A stretch of DNA of 64,000 nucleotides, from contig JADLBV010000091.1 of NCBI GenBank assembly GCA_020847545.1, positions 1 through 64,000 of the forward strand. Direction: 5' to 3'. Below are positions 1 to 8,201 of this stretch, piece by piece. This DNA comes from Phycisphaerales bacterium. GTDB taxonomy: Bacteria; Planctomycetota; Phycisphaerae; Tepidisphaerales; Tepidisphaeraceae. The stretch's first letter is position 1. Each line of letters begins with the position of its first letter. The notes below the pieces were generated by a model that did not search any database, was not told the origin of the DNA, and was given only the letters and a program-made list of their open reading frames with translations. The position numbers and the translations under genes were made by a program.

Positions 1-425
1 CGCGAGGCGATGGTTTGCAATTCTTCACGCGGTATTCGTCCTTCGATCAGATACGCCCGGCCGGTGCGAATCTGCCTGGCCTCCACCCCCATGTCCGCCA
101 AGGCCAGTTCGGTCGATGCCGCAACCGGGTCCATCACCCCTGGCTTCAGATGCACCTCGATGCGGGAATGCCCTTCATCTGACGGCGGTGATTCGATCCA
201 GTCGGCCTGTTCCACCACGGGGTCGGCCAATAATTCGCGAGCGGCCTTGCGCACCTGCTGATGCGGCGCCTCGCTGTCGATCAAAAAAATCCTGCTGGTG
301 CGGATCGGCCCGATTTGAGAGCCGAATTCCTCGATCTGGTGCCGAATGGCCTCTCCCAGCGAATCGACCACCGCTCCAGCGTCAGAGGTCGATCCGGCGG
401 CGCGTACATCAATGCGATAAATCAT
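1..425 (-). CDS. purL: Phosphoribosylformylglycinamidine synthase PurL, N-terminal part (runs off left edge)
   Basis: Reading leftward from the ATG at 425-423 there is an open frame to the window edge, about 141 residues. The second half (HSRIEVHLKPGVMDP, then ALADMGVEARQIRTGRAYLIEG in outline) matches the PurS fold. The first half looks like a diverged copy, so the protein starts with a PurS-dimer-like module. In long PurL enzymes such a module precedes the ATP-dependent FGAR amidotransferase domains of purine synthesis. The catalytic domains lie outside the window, so the identification rests on this module alone; a free PurS-like protein is the alternative. It is divergent from lptD. No Shine-Dalgarno sequence is visible before the ATG. 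Confidence 0.68.
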   Translation of the reverse strand, partial: MIYRIDVRAAGSTSDAGAVVDSLGEAIRHQIEEFGSQIGPIRTSRIFLIDSEAPHQQVRKAARELLADPVVEQADWIESPPSDEGHSRIEVHLKPGVMDPVAASTELALADMGVEARQIRTGRAYLIEGRIPREELQTIAS

Positions 426-435
426 AAGACCCGCG

Positions 436-441
436 ATTGTA
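436..441 (-). promoter_or_regulatory. -10-like box of purL, close to the start codon
   Basis: TACAAT on the minus strand lies 10 bases upstream of the purL ATG. Transcription would start only about 5 bases before the ATG, which fits the lack of a ribosome binding site and suggests a leaderless mRNA. No good -35 hexamer was found at 16-18 bases. Confidence 0.35.
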
Positions 442-490
442 TCCGATTCACGTGCGATGACACACACCGCGCAATCTCCGCAAAGTTGGT

Positions 491-518
491 TTGACGCTGA
501 CATTGACCCTTTTATAAT
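491..518 (+). promoter_or_regulatory. Sigma-70-type promoter of lptD
   Basis: TTGACG (491-496) and a perfect TATAAT (513-518) are separated by 16 bases. Transcription would start near 525, leaving a leader of about 43 bases that carries the purine-rich ribosome binding site at 551-560. Confidence 0.7.
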
Positions 519-567
519 GCCCCCGCTCGGTTGATTCGGATCAATACCCCAAGGAAGGAGTCCGTTG

Positions 568-3477
568 GTGCAGCGCATCGCGATTGCAGTGATTTTGCTC
601 GCTTTCGCGTGCTGGCCGGCGCGGATTTGGGGACAGTACCAGCCTCCCAGCGAATCCCTGACATTGCATGGCCAGACCGCCTACACCTGGATGGACGGTC
701 AGACCAACATCGTCGAGCTGGATGGCCCGGTGACGATTGAGTTGGATCGTGCCAAAATGACCAGCGGCCGCGCGGTGGTCTGGCTATCGCCGATTCAGGG
801 GGTGGCACAGGATCAACAGAACGTGCAGGTCGTCCTGCTGGATGATGCGGTGTTGGAGCAATCATCAATCCGTCGAACCGGGCCGATGCTGTTCGTGACC
901 GCAACGGTTCGCGGCTCGATCCGAATTGTCGCCGATCAAAGATTGGCGAAAGAACGGGAACAATCGCCGACGTTTGTACGGGCGCTGGAGATTCGCCAGT
1001 CGGTCCTCAGCGGCAATCCGCTTCCCACCACCACACCGACGACCACACCCACTGCCACTGCCGCATCCCAACCGGCCGAGCAGACTACTCCCAAACGAAG
1101 GCGTTCGGGGGCTGGTGAGCCGGTCACGTTTGAAATGCCCGGGCGCTTCCAGATCACCCGCACGGAAGAAGGGCATGTCGCGGTGATCGTGCCGGATGGC
1201 ATCACCCTTTATCAGCGCGGCAGGGAGGGGGATTTACTCGAATTACAGTCCAAACGGGCGGTGTTGTTTACCTCCCTGGACCGTCCCAGCGACGCCATTC
1301 AGCCGGGTAAAAAGACCGAATTGCGCGATGTCATTACGGCCGTCTATCTGGAAGGGGATGTGCGGATCATCTACACCCCCGCCAACGCCGCCATGGGCGA
1401 AGCAAAGCTGGAGGCCGAGCGGGCGTATTATGATCTGGCCACCGACCGCGCCATTTTGACCGATGCGGTGTTGCACACGATTGATCCCAAACAGCAGATG
1501 CCGATTATCGTCCGCGCCCGCACAATTCGACAATTGGCGCTCGATGACCAGCTCCGCGAATACCGCGCGCAGGATGTCCAACTGACAACCAGTTCGTTCG
1601 CCACTCCCTCTTATTCCATCGAAGCCGACCGGGCCTATGTTCGTCAGGACAACACCGCCCCCGATGGCGGCCCGCGTTCCACCTTCAGGACCGAAAACAC
1701 CACCTTCGATGTCTTTGGCGTCCCGATTTTCTATCTGCCGGTGGTGGGCGGGTCGATCACCGATCAGGGGACGCCGCTTCGGCAGATTCAATTGGAAAAT
1801 TCCAACCGGTTTGGATTTGGCGCCCGCACCCAATGGGGGCTGTTTGAAACCCTCGGCCGGCCCCACCCACCCGACCTGGATGTGGCCTATCGGCTCGATT
1901 ATCTGGGCGACCGTGGCCCGGCCACCGGCATCGACGCCCGTTATGGGGGCGGTTTCATCACCCGCACCACGCGCGACCCGTGGAATTTCAACGGCAACAT
2001 GACTGGCTATGTGGTTTACGACCACGGGATCGACGATCTGGGGGCTGATCGGCTCGATGTGGACCCCAAACGCGAAATCCGCGGGCGGTTTTTGTGGATG
2101 CACCAGCACTTTTTCCCCGATGACTGGCAGGTGCAGTTGCGCACGGGGATGGCATCGGACCCGACGTTTCTGGAGGAATGGTTCGAGCGTGATTTTTATT
2201 CCAATCAGCCGCACGACCTGAGCCTCTATGTCAAACGTCAGCGCGGCACCGAGGCCCTGACGCTGGCGATTCAGGCACAACCCAACGATTTTGTCACCAA
2301 CGCCGATTACCTGCAGGAACAGTTTGAACTCGAAAAACTTCCGGAGATCGGCTATCACCGCATCGGCGACAGCTTCGCCAACGACAACCTGACCTTCTAC
2401 AGCGACAACACGGTGGCCGGCCTGCGCATGCGCGACAGTGAGGCGTCGCTGCTTCAGCAGGGGTTCGCGCCCGGCCAATCGCCCGGAATGCCTGCCGTCG
2501 GGACCACCGGCCACACGGACAAATACGTCGGCCGGGGCGATTTCCGCCAGCAGGTCTCTTTCCCCTTCAGCGCCGGCGAATTCAAGCTCGCCCCATATGT
2601 TCTGGGCCGATACATCACCTACAGCGACAGCCCCGGCGGAAAGGTTGAAAACCGCGTGCTGGGGGGCGCCGGCGTGCGGATGACGACCGCATTCTGGGCG
2701 GTTGATGACAGCGCCCAGTCCGATCTGCTGGACATCCACCGCATTCGTCATGTGGTGGAGCCGGAACTGCATCTGTTCACCTCCGCACAGACCACCGACC
2801 GCAACAAAGTCTTCATCTACGATGAGGATGTGGACAAGGTCGTGGATGTGTCGGCCATTCAACTGGCATTGCACCAGCGCTGGCAGACCAAACGGGGTGG
2901 ACCGGGAAAATGGCGCAGCGTCGATTTCCTGACACTGAACATCGAGGCCAATTATTTCGCCAACCAGCCCCCCGACCGCGAATTGGCGCCGACAGCGTTC
3001 CGTGGGCTGTTCTTCCCAACATTGCCCGAAGCATCCATCCCCCGCCAGAGCATCAACGCCGACATGACCTGGCGAATCAGCGACACCACGGCGCTGTTGT
3101 CGGATGTCCAATACAACTGGGAAAAGGGTGAACTGGCCACCGCCTCGGTGGGGCTGGCGGTGTCGCGCGATCCGCGGCTTTCCTATTATCTGGGCAACCG
3201 CTACATCGAGGAACTGCATTCCAACATCATCACGGCCGCGATTTATTATGAATTGAGCACCAAATACGCCCTGGCCCTCAGCCAGAGTTTTGACTTTGGA
3301 GACAGCTCCAACGTCTCCAGCAGCGCCACCCTGATCCGCCGCTTCGACCGCTTCTACACCGCCCTGCGGTTCTCATACGACGCCACCAACGACGAAAGCA
3401 GCATCACCTTGAATATCCTCCCCGATGGCGTCGCCTATGGACTAACCACCGACGCCATGCGTCCCAGTGACAGGTAA
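568..3477 (+). CDS. lptD: LptD/OstA-like LPS-assembly outer membrane protein
   Basis: A protein of about 969 residues with a signal peptide (hydrophobic core AIAVILLAFACW, probable cleavage near IWGQ). It has an N-terminal OstA/LptA-like beta-jellyroll (SLTLHGQTAYTWMDG, repeated VxLxGxVxI strands) and a second OstA-like stretch around residues 190-360. A long C-terminal part is rich in aromatic beta-strands, as expected for the LptD barrel that inserts lipopolysaccharide into the outer membrane. A low-complexity Thr/Pro linker (TTTPTTTPTATAAS) lies near residues 155-165. The start is chosen as GTG 568, seven bases after AAGGAAGGAG; TTG 565 is in frame but too close. Sequence divergence from proteobacterial LptD is large, so the family call comes from architecture. 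Confidence 0.72.
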   Translation: MQRIAIAVILLAFACWPARIWGQYQPPSESLTLHGQTAYTWMDGQTNIVELDGPVTIELDRAKMTSGRAVVWLSPIQGVAQDQQNVQVVLLDDAVLEQSSIRRTGPMLFVTATVRGSIRIVADQRLAKEREQSPTFVRALEIRQSVLSGNPLPTTTPTTTPTATAASQPAEQTTPKRRRSGAGEPVTFEMPGRFQITRTEEGHVAVIVPDGITLYQRGREGDLLELQSKRAVLFTSLDRPSDAIQPGKKTELRDVITAVYLEGDVRIIYTPANAAMGEAKLEAERAYYDLATDRAILTDAVLHTIDPKQQMPIIVRARTIRQLALDDQLREYRAQDVQLTTSSFATPSYSIEADRAYVRQDNTAPDGGPRSTFRTENTTFDVFGVPIFYLPVVGGSITDQGTPLRQIQLENSNRFGFGARTQWGLFETLGRPHPPDLDVAYRLDYLGDRGPATGIDARYGGGFITRTTRDPWNFNGNMTGYVVYDHGIDDLGADRLDVDPKREIRGRFLWMHQHFFPDDWQVQLRTGMASDPTFLEEWFERDFYSNQPHDLSLYVKRQRGTEALTLAIQAQPNDFVTNADYLQEQFELEKLPEIGYHRIGDSFANDNLTFYSDNTVAGLRMRDSEASLLQQGFAPGQSPGMPAVGTTGHTDKYVGRGDFRQQVSFPFSAGEFKLAPYVLGRYITYSDSPGGKVENRVLGGAGVRMTTAFWAVDDSAQSDLLDIHRIRHVVEPELHLFTSAQTTDRNKVFIYDEDVDKVVDVSAIQLALHQRWQTKRGGPGKWRSVDFLTLNIEANYFANQPPDRELAPTAFRGLFFPTLPEASIPRQSINADMTWRISDTTALLSDVQYNWEKGELATASVGLAVSRDPRLSYYLGNRYIEELHSNIITAAIYYELSTKYALALSQSFDFGDSSNVSSSATLIRRFDRFYTALRFSYDATNDESSITLNILPDGVAYGLTTDAMRPSDR

Positions 3478-3511
3478 AATCAATCTACTATTTAATGGGT
3501 TTCAATCTGCG

Positions 3512-3539
3512 AAAAAGGCCCACCCCAACGTAGGGTGGG
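3512..3539 (-). terminator. Intrinsic terminator of dxs
   Basis: A perfect 7-bp stem (CCCACCC 3519-3525 / GGGTGGG 3533-3539, 7-base loop) is followed on the minus strand by GCCTTTTTC. It lies between the convergent ends of lptD and dxs. The plus-strand side has only a broken T tract, so termination of lptD here would be weaker. Confidence 0.65.
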
Positions 3540-3560
3540 GTTCCTCCCCACCATTCTTTC

Positions 3561-5519
3561 TTAAACCAACTGCGTCTCCCCCACCTCCGCACACGACTTC
3601 GCATCCCGAACCGCATCCTTAACACTTCGCACAATCCCCGCCGCATCAAGCCCCACCTCGGCCAATTGTTCCTTGCGGTTGGCATGGGCGATCAATCGAT
3701 CAGGATGTCCCAATCGGGTCAGATGTCGCGTCGGAAGCTGATGAGCAACGGCATATTCCAAAACCGCGCTGCCAAACCCGTTTTGCAACGAATGATCTTC
3801 AATCGTCAAAACCGCATGACCCGGCCGCAGGGCGGCTTTAATCATCTCCCCATCAATCGGCTTGCAGAATCGGGCGTCGATGACGGTTGCGGAAATCCCC
3901 TCATCCGCCAGCGATTGGGCGGCAGTCATGGCGTTTTCAACCAGTGATCCGTAGACAATCAGCGTGACATCTTCACCTTGTCGCAGGGTTCGGCTTCGTC
4001 CCACAGCCCACGGCTGGCGGGCGGCGGGCCGAAGCGATGAATCGATCACCTCTTCAAAATTCTGTGCCGGAACCGTGTCGCGCGGATAACGCACCGCGCT
4101 CAATGTCTCCAGCGACAATCCCAGTTTCAGGGCGCGGTTCAGTTCCGCCTCGTCGCTGGGTGCCATCAGCACAATTTCGGGCAGCGGCCGCAAAAACGCC
4201 TGATCCAGAAACCCATGATGCACCGCCCCATCGTCACCGACATACCCCGCGCGGTCCATGCAGATGACCACCGGCAGATGTTGCAACGCCACTTCCTGCC
4301 AGATCTGGTCAAAGGCGCGCTGGGTGAAGGTCGAATAGATCGCCGCGAATGGCCGCAACCCCGCCTTGCACATCCCCGCCGCCATGCCGGTCAAGTGGCT
4401 TTCGCAGATGCCGGTGTCAAAATAGCGGTTGGGGAATTCCTTTTCGTATTTGCTCAATCCCGTGCCATCGGGCATGGCCGCAGTCAATGCCACAACGCGG
4501 TTGTCTTCGCGGGCCAGTTGGATCATGGCGTCCGCGTAGGCGTTGGTCCAACTCTTGCCAGTCCCCTTCTTGATCTCCACCCGGCAACCATTGACCTCAA
4601 ACGCGGCCGGGCTGTGAAACTTGGTCGGCTCGGTGCAGGCAACCTCACAACCCTGCCCTTTGACCGTCTTCACATGCAGCAAAATCGGCTGTTGAACGTG
4701 TTTGATCTCCCCAAGCATGTTGATCATGCTCGGCAGGTCGTGGCCATCAATCGGGCCAAGGTACATCAACCCCAATGTTTCAAAAATCTGGCCCGGCCAG
4801 ATGGCGCTCTTAAACCCTTCGGCAATGTGTCGCCAGACATCCTGTACCGTCTGGCCAACGCTGCTGGGCAACCGCCCCATCACTTTTTCTGCCAGCTTTT
4901 TGGCCTCGGCGAATGTGGTGCTGACGCGCACACGCTCCAGATATTGGCTGAACGCACCCTGCGGCGAACTGATGCTCATGCCGTTGTCGTTGAGGATGAT
5001 CAGCAACTGGCGTTTGAGCGTGCCGGCGCCGTTGAGTCCTTCAAAGGACATCCCGTTGACGATCGAGGCGTCTCCCACCAGCGCGACAACATGATTGTTG
5101 CGTTTCATCAACCCATCGCCCCGCGCCATGCCGACGGCGGTGCTGATGGCGGTCCCGGCGTGGCCGACCGCGAACAGGTCATATGGGGATTCATCGGGCG
5201 AGGGAAACCCGCCGACGTGCCCTTTTTTGCGAAGTTTTTCAAAATCCCCCGCCCGGCCGGTCAGCATCTTGTGCGGATAACACTGGTGGCCGACATCAAA
5301 CAACAATCGATCCGGGCCGGCCGGATAAGGGCCAAAATCATAAACGTAGTGCAGCGCGAGGGTTAGCTCGACAACACCCAGGTTGGAGGCCAGGTGCCCG
5401 CCGTTCTTGCTGACGCCGGAGAAAATGCGCTCGCGCATCTCGCCGGCAAGAACCGTCAATTGATCCATCGACAAGGCGCGTAAATCACTCGGACGTTTAA
5501 TCTGGTCCAGCAAAGTCAT
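3561..5519 (-). CDS. dxs: 1-deoxy-D-xylulose-5-phosphate synthase
   Basis: A thiamine-diphosphate transketolase-family enzyme of about 652 residues that condenses pyruvate and glyceraldehyde 3-phosphate, the first step of the MEP isoprenoid pathway. Visible signatures are FDVGHQCYPHKMLTGR in the N-terminal domain, the TPP segment GDASIVNGMSFEGLN, and MDRAGYVGDDGAVHHG in the pyrimidine-binding domain, followed by the C-terminal transketolase domain. The TPP segment reads GDA where most DXS proteins have GDG. The start ATG 5519 follows GGAGGT at 8 bases; the open frame continues upstream but without DXS homology. It lies 143 bases downstream of fliK, in the same direction, and ends in a clear terminator. 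Confidence 0.9.
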   Translation of the reverse strand: MTLLDQIKRPSDLRALSMDQLTVLAGEMRERIFSGVSKNGGHLASNLGVVELTLALHYVYDFGPYPAGPDRLLFDVGHQCYPHKMLTGRAGDFEKLRKKGHVGGFPSPDESPYDLFAVGHAGTAISTAVGMARGDGLMKRNNHVVALVGDASIVNGMSFEGLNGAGTLKRQLLIILNDNGMSISSPQGAFSQYLERVRVSTTFAEAKKLAEKVMGRLPSSVGQTVQDVWRHIAEGFKSAIWPGQIFETLGLMYLGPIDGHDLPSMINMLGEIKHVQQPILLHVKTVKGQGCEVACTEPTKFHSPAAFEVNGCRVEIKKGTGKSWTNAYADAMIQLAREDNRVVALTAAMPDGTGLSKYEKEFPNRYFDTGICESHLTGMAAGMCKAGLRPFAAIYSTFTQRAFDQIWQEVALQHLPVVICMDRAGYVGDDGAVHHGFLDQAFLRPLPEIVLMAPSDEAELNRALKLGLSLETLSAVRYPRDTVPAQNFEEVIDSSLRPAARQPWAVGRSRTLRQGEDVTLIVYGSLVENAMTAAQSLADEGISATVIDARFCKPIDGEMIKAALRPGHAVLTIEDHSLQNGFGSAVLEYAVAHQLPTRHLTRLGHPDRLIAHANRKEQLAEVGLDAAGIVRSVKDAVRDAKSCAEVGETQLV

Positions 5520-5662
5520 CGAAAATGACCTCCAAAGTCCCTTTATTTCAAAATACCTACGATAGCTTAATTGTAAGCAACTCCAATTGCCAGAACAACT
5601 TGGCAAACAATCGCAAGATTTTGATGTGAAACGCCTGTCCGCAATGATTGAATGCCCGAATA

Positions 5663-6991
5663 TCAGGCAACCAAATCCAGCGGGTCGTTCCCAACACCCA
5701 GCCTTCGCCACATTCGGCGGATCATTTCCTTGCGTTGTTGCTCCTGTTGGGAGGAATGGCCCTGCTGGTGGTTTTGTTGATTCTGATGCTCGTCGCCAGT
5801 GGCATTTTTATCAGAACGGGCGCTTTGCTGGACGTGCAGCTTGTCGATGCTGACACCCTGCGATTCGAGAACCTGCTTGAGCTGGGTCAGGCTGTGGCTG
5901 AGCAGCTTGGTGGCCTCATCGTTGGAGGTTTCAAATGAGGCGCTCATGATCCCATCGCGCATGCGCACCGTGACCTGTAGCGCTCCCAATTCGGGCGGGT
6001 CGAGGCGGATGTGCATGGTTCCGTTGGAGCCGGCGATTTCGCTGCGCAGGGCGGTGATGATTTTTGGGTGGTTGTCCTGTGCGAACTGAGCTTCGGGAGC
6101 CACCGGAGGGGGCGCAGCCGGTGTATTGGTGACGGCCTGTGCGTGTTTTGGAGTGGCCGAATCACCCAAAGGTGCGATCACCATGTCGATTTTGGCATTC
6201 AGATCCGTTTTAGACGTGGCGGGATGATCGGCCTCAGCCGCGGCCGGGGTGGTTTGTGCAACGGCCATTTCTGCATTTAGCGCATTGGCATCCTGGCCGG
6301 CTTTGGGATTGGTCTGTTGCGCCTTTTGATGCTCGCCGGAAGAAGATTTTGAATCATCGGAAGATTCCGCGACAGGTTCGCCCAACGTAAGTGCCGGTTG
6401 ATTCTTGGCTTGCGCGATTGGTGAAGAAACGGGTTGTGGAGGAGCCTCTTTGGGAGCCAATTTGTTGTCAGGCACTTGCGGCAATTGTTTATCGAGTGCG
6501 GCTACGGTCGTAGGATCGGATTGAGCTGCGGCAGAAACCGTGGCTTGTGGTTTTTGTTCGGGTTTGGCCGGTTCGTTTTGTTTAAGGACAACCGGCTGTG
6601 GAACAACAGCCTGGGCGGCCACGGCATAATCCTGGGCCGAGGGTTCGTGTTGATCGTCAGTTTGATCGGATGGGGTGTCGGTTTGGGCTTCGGTGTTGTC
6701 CTTGGTCTGGCTGACAGTCTCTTCGTGTGACTCGGCCGGTTTTTCGGTAGGCTTTTCGACCGACCCTTTGGACGGCTTTTCAGTCGATTCCGTTTTTGCA
6801 GGTTCCTGCTCTTTATTCCGCTGTACAGGACGGGATTCTGATTCGGTGGAAGTTTTGGCCCGTGGTTTGTTCGCCTGTTTCAGAATTTTGCCAAAATCCT
6901 CACTCGCGCCATTGGCGGCGGATTTTTTGGATCGAGCTTCGGCCGATCGGGCGGTTTTGACCAGTTGTTGTACTTCGGCGGGCCTGTTTAT
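5663..6991 (-). CDS. fliK: Flagellar hook-length control protein FliK
   Basis: The C-terminal region has the Flg_hook pattern (MHIRLDPPELGALQVTVRM, then LTQLKQVLESQGV), which sets hook length and switches export specificity. The rest is a Pro/Gln/Ala/Lys-rich low-complexity region typical of FliK, and the last 60 residues are Gln/His/Asn-rich. The first usual start codon in frame is GTG 6622, which would give 319 residues. The frame is open for 123 more codons with FliK-like composition (DFGKILKQ near the start). It reaches ATA 6991-6989, which overlaps the TAA of the preceding gene as ATAA, exactly where an ATGA junction would be. I annotate from ATA; the true start is uncertain. Confidence 0.78.
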   Translation of the reverse strand: MNRPAEVQQLVKTARSAEARSKKSAANGASEDFGKILKQANKPRAKTSTESESRPVQRNKEQEPAKTESTEKPSKGSVEKPTEKPAESHEETVSQTKDNTEAQTDTPSDQTDDQHEPSAQDYAVAAQAVVPQPVVLKQNEPAKPEQKPQATVSAAAQSDPTTVAALDKQLPQVPDNKLAPKEAPPQPVSSPIAQAKNQPALTLGEPVAESSDDSKSSSGEHQKAQQTNPKAGQDANALNAEMAVAQTTPAAAEADHPATSKTDLNAKIDMVIAPLGDSATPKHAQAVTNTPAAPPPVAPEAQFAQDNHPKIITALRSEIAGSNGTMHIRLDPPELGALQVTVRMRDGIMSASFETSNDEATKLLSHSLTQLKQVLESQGVSIDKLHVQQSARSDKNATGDEHQNQQNHQQGHSSQQEQQRKEMIRRMWRRLGVGNDPLDLVA

Positions 6992-7698
6992 GGTTCCTTG
7001 CTCGATGCTTGTTGTGCTTCAAGTTGCTGGGCCTGCCCTGAGTCAGGTCCAAGGGCCTGGCGCATCTTCTCCAACACTGATTGAATTCGGCCGATTTCCT
7101 CCGGACTCTTAAATTCTTTGCAAATACGAGACGCCAACCGGGGTGGCATCGCCTGCAGATAGGCGATCACCACATCATCAGGGAGGGTCATGAAGATGGT
7201 TTTCACCTGTTTGGCGGGCATCGATTGATACAAAAGCAGGCTGTCCTGAAAGCCCTGATCGGTTTGCAGGCGAACAGCTTCCTGTTCGCGGTTTTGGAGT
7301 TTCTGGCGTTCCTGCTCCAACTGGGAGCGGTCGCGAGCCATTTGCTCGCGGGCGAGGTCCACTTGCTGTTGCAGGTCGTCCAATTCGCGTTGTCGGCGGT
7401 CGAGTTGGACCATCTGCGAATCGAAGGCATGGCGGATGAATTCGATCTGTTCGGATGCGGTCCGGCCGGTGTGACGGGCGAGAAGTTCTTCCAGACGGGC
7501 GCTCGGCTGTGTGGCCGGTTGAGTGGTGGTTTCCAGCTTCACATCGCTGGGGGGAGGGGGCGGAAAGAGCAGTTCCTTGATGGCGTGGATTTTGTCGCGG
7601 TCCAGCTTGCCGGTGCGATATAGCCACCCCGCCCCACCCGCCAAGGCGAGGAAGTTGATCGCGAGGGTCAAAATCAGGACGTTAAAGAGTTTTTTCAT
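6988..7698 (-). CDS. MotE-like flagellar protein (membrane anchor, coiled coil, MgtE-N-like domain)
   Basis: A protein of 236 residues. One N-terminal membrane helix (about residues 5-27, VLILTLAINFLALAGGAGW) is followed by a Pro-rich linker and a long coiled coil (about 95-150, QLDRRQRELDDLQQQVDL). A C-terminal domain has the MgtE intracellular N-domain pattern (MPAKQVKTIFMTLPDD, MPPRLASRIC), which is structurally related to FliG. This layout matches MotE, a chaperone of stator protein MotB in other phyla, and similar proteins encoded next to fliJ. It overlaps fliJ by 4 bases (ATGA) and fliK by 4 bases (ATAA), so translation is probably coupled. The stator function is inferred, not shown. 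Confidence 0.65.
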   Translation of the reverse strand: MKKLFNVLILTLAINFLALAGGAGWLYRTGKLDRDKIHAIKELLFPPPPPSDVKLETTTQPATQPSARLEELLARHTGRTASEQIEFIRHAFDSQMVQLDRRQRELDDLQQQVDLAREQMARDRSQLEQERQKLQNREQEAVRLQTDQGFQDSLLLYQSMPAKQVKTIFMTLPDDVVIAYLQAMPPRLASRICKEFKSPEEIGRIQSVLEKMRQALGPDSGQAQQLEAQQASSKEP

Positions 7699-8171
7699 CC
7701 CACCGGCTCCGCTTCTTCAAGTTCGATGCCGTGCCAATAGCTGAGCTGCATGGCGATTTCATCCTGCTCAGTGAGTTCGCGCCGACCCAGCGCGGTGGAC
7801 CAGCGTTCGTGATGGCGTTCACGAAGTTTCTCGATCACTTTTCGCTGCTTGGCGGCATGGGCCAGGGCCGATTGGGCCTCCAGCACCTGCCGTTGCACCA
7901 GTGCCATTTTCTGGGCCAATGCCAGGGCTTGACGCTGGGAGGCAAGGGTGAATCGGCGGTGGGCCGCCAGATAATCCAGATCAAGACGGCCGGTCAGATG
8001 ATTTTGACGCAGATCAGAGCCGGCCCGCCGCACCGATTCATCCAGTTGACGTAATTGGGCTTGCAATTGCGTCATCGCCGATTGCGCCTCGGCCAATGTT
8101 CGCTGGCGCAGTTGTTCAATGTGCTTGCGGTGTTTGAGTACGCCTTCGAGTTGGAAGTTGAATTTGGGCAT
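7695..8171 (-). CDS. fliJ: Flagellar export protein FliJ
   Basis: A protein of 158 residues, almost wholly helical coiled coil. It opens with the FliJ signature (FNFQLEGVLKHRKHIEQ), close to the usual 145-150 residues. FliJ is the central stalk of the flagellar export ATPase and an escort for export chaperones. It sits directly after fliI, 30 bases away, and overlaps the MotE-like gene by 4 bases. The call combines sequence pattern and position. Confidence 0.85.
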   Translation of the reverse strand: MPKFNFQLEGVLKHRKHIEQLRQRTLAEAQSAMTQLQAQLRQLDESVRRAGSDLRQNHLTGRLDLDYLAAHRRFTLASQRQALALAQKMALVQRQVLEAQSALAHAAKQRKVIEKLRERHHERWSTALGRRELTEQDEIAMQLSYWHGIELEEAEPVG

Positions 8172-8201
8172 CGAATGCTCTTCTCCACTCTACGGTTGCG
8201 T

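Noticed and set aside
1243-3219. Open minus-strand frame of 658 codons across lptD
   Set aside because: It lies wholly inside lptD and has no domain-like pattern; long antisense frames arise from the GC-rich third positions of the real gene.
4215-5366. Open plus-strand frame of 383 codons across dxs
   Set aside because: Antisense to a clear DXS reading frame, with no recognisable motif; the same explanation applies to the long antisense frames over czcA, yicC and the sigma-54 regulator region.
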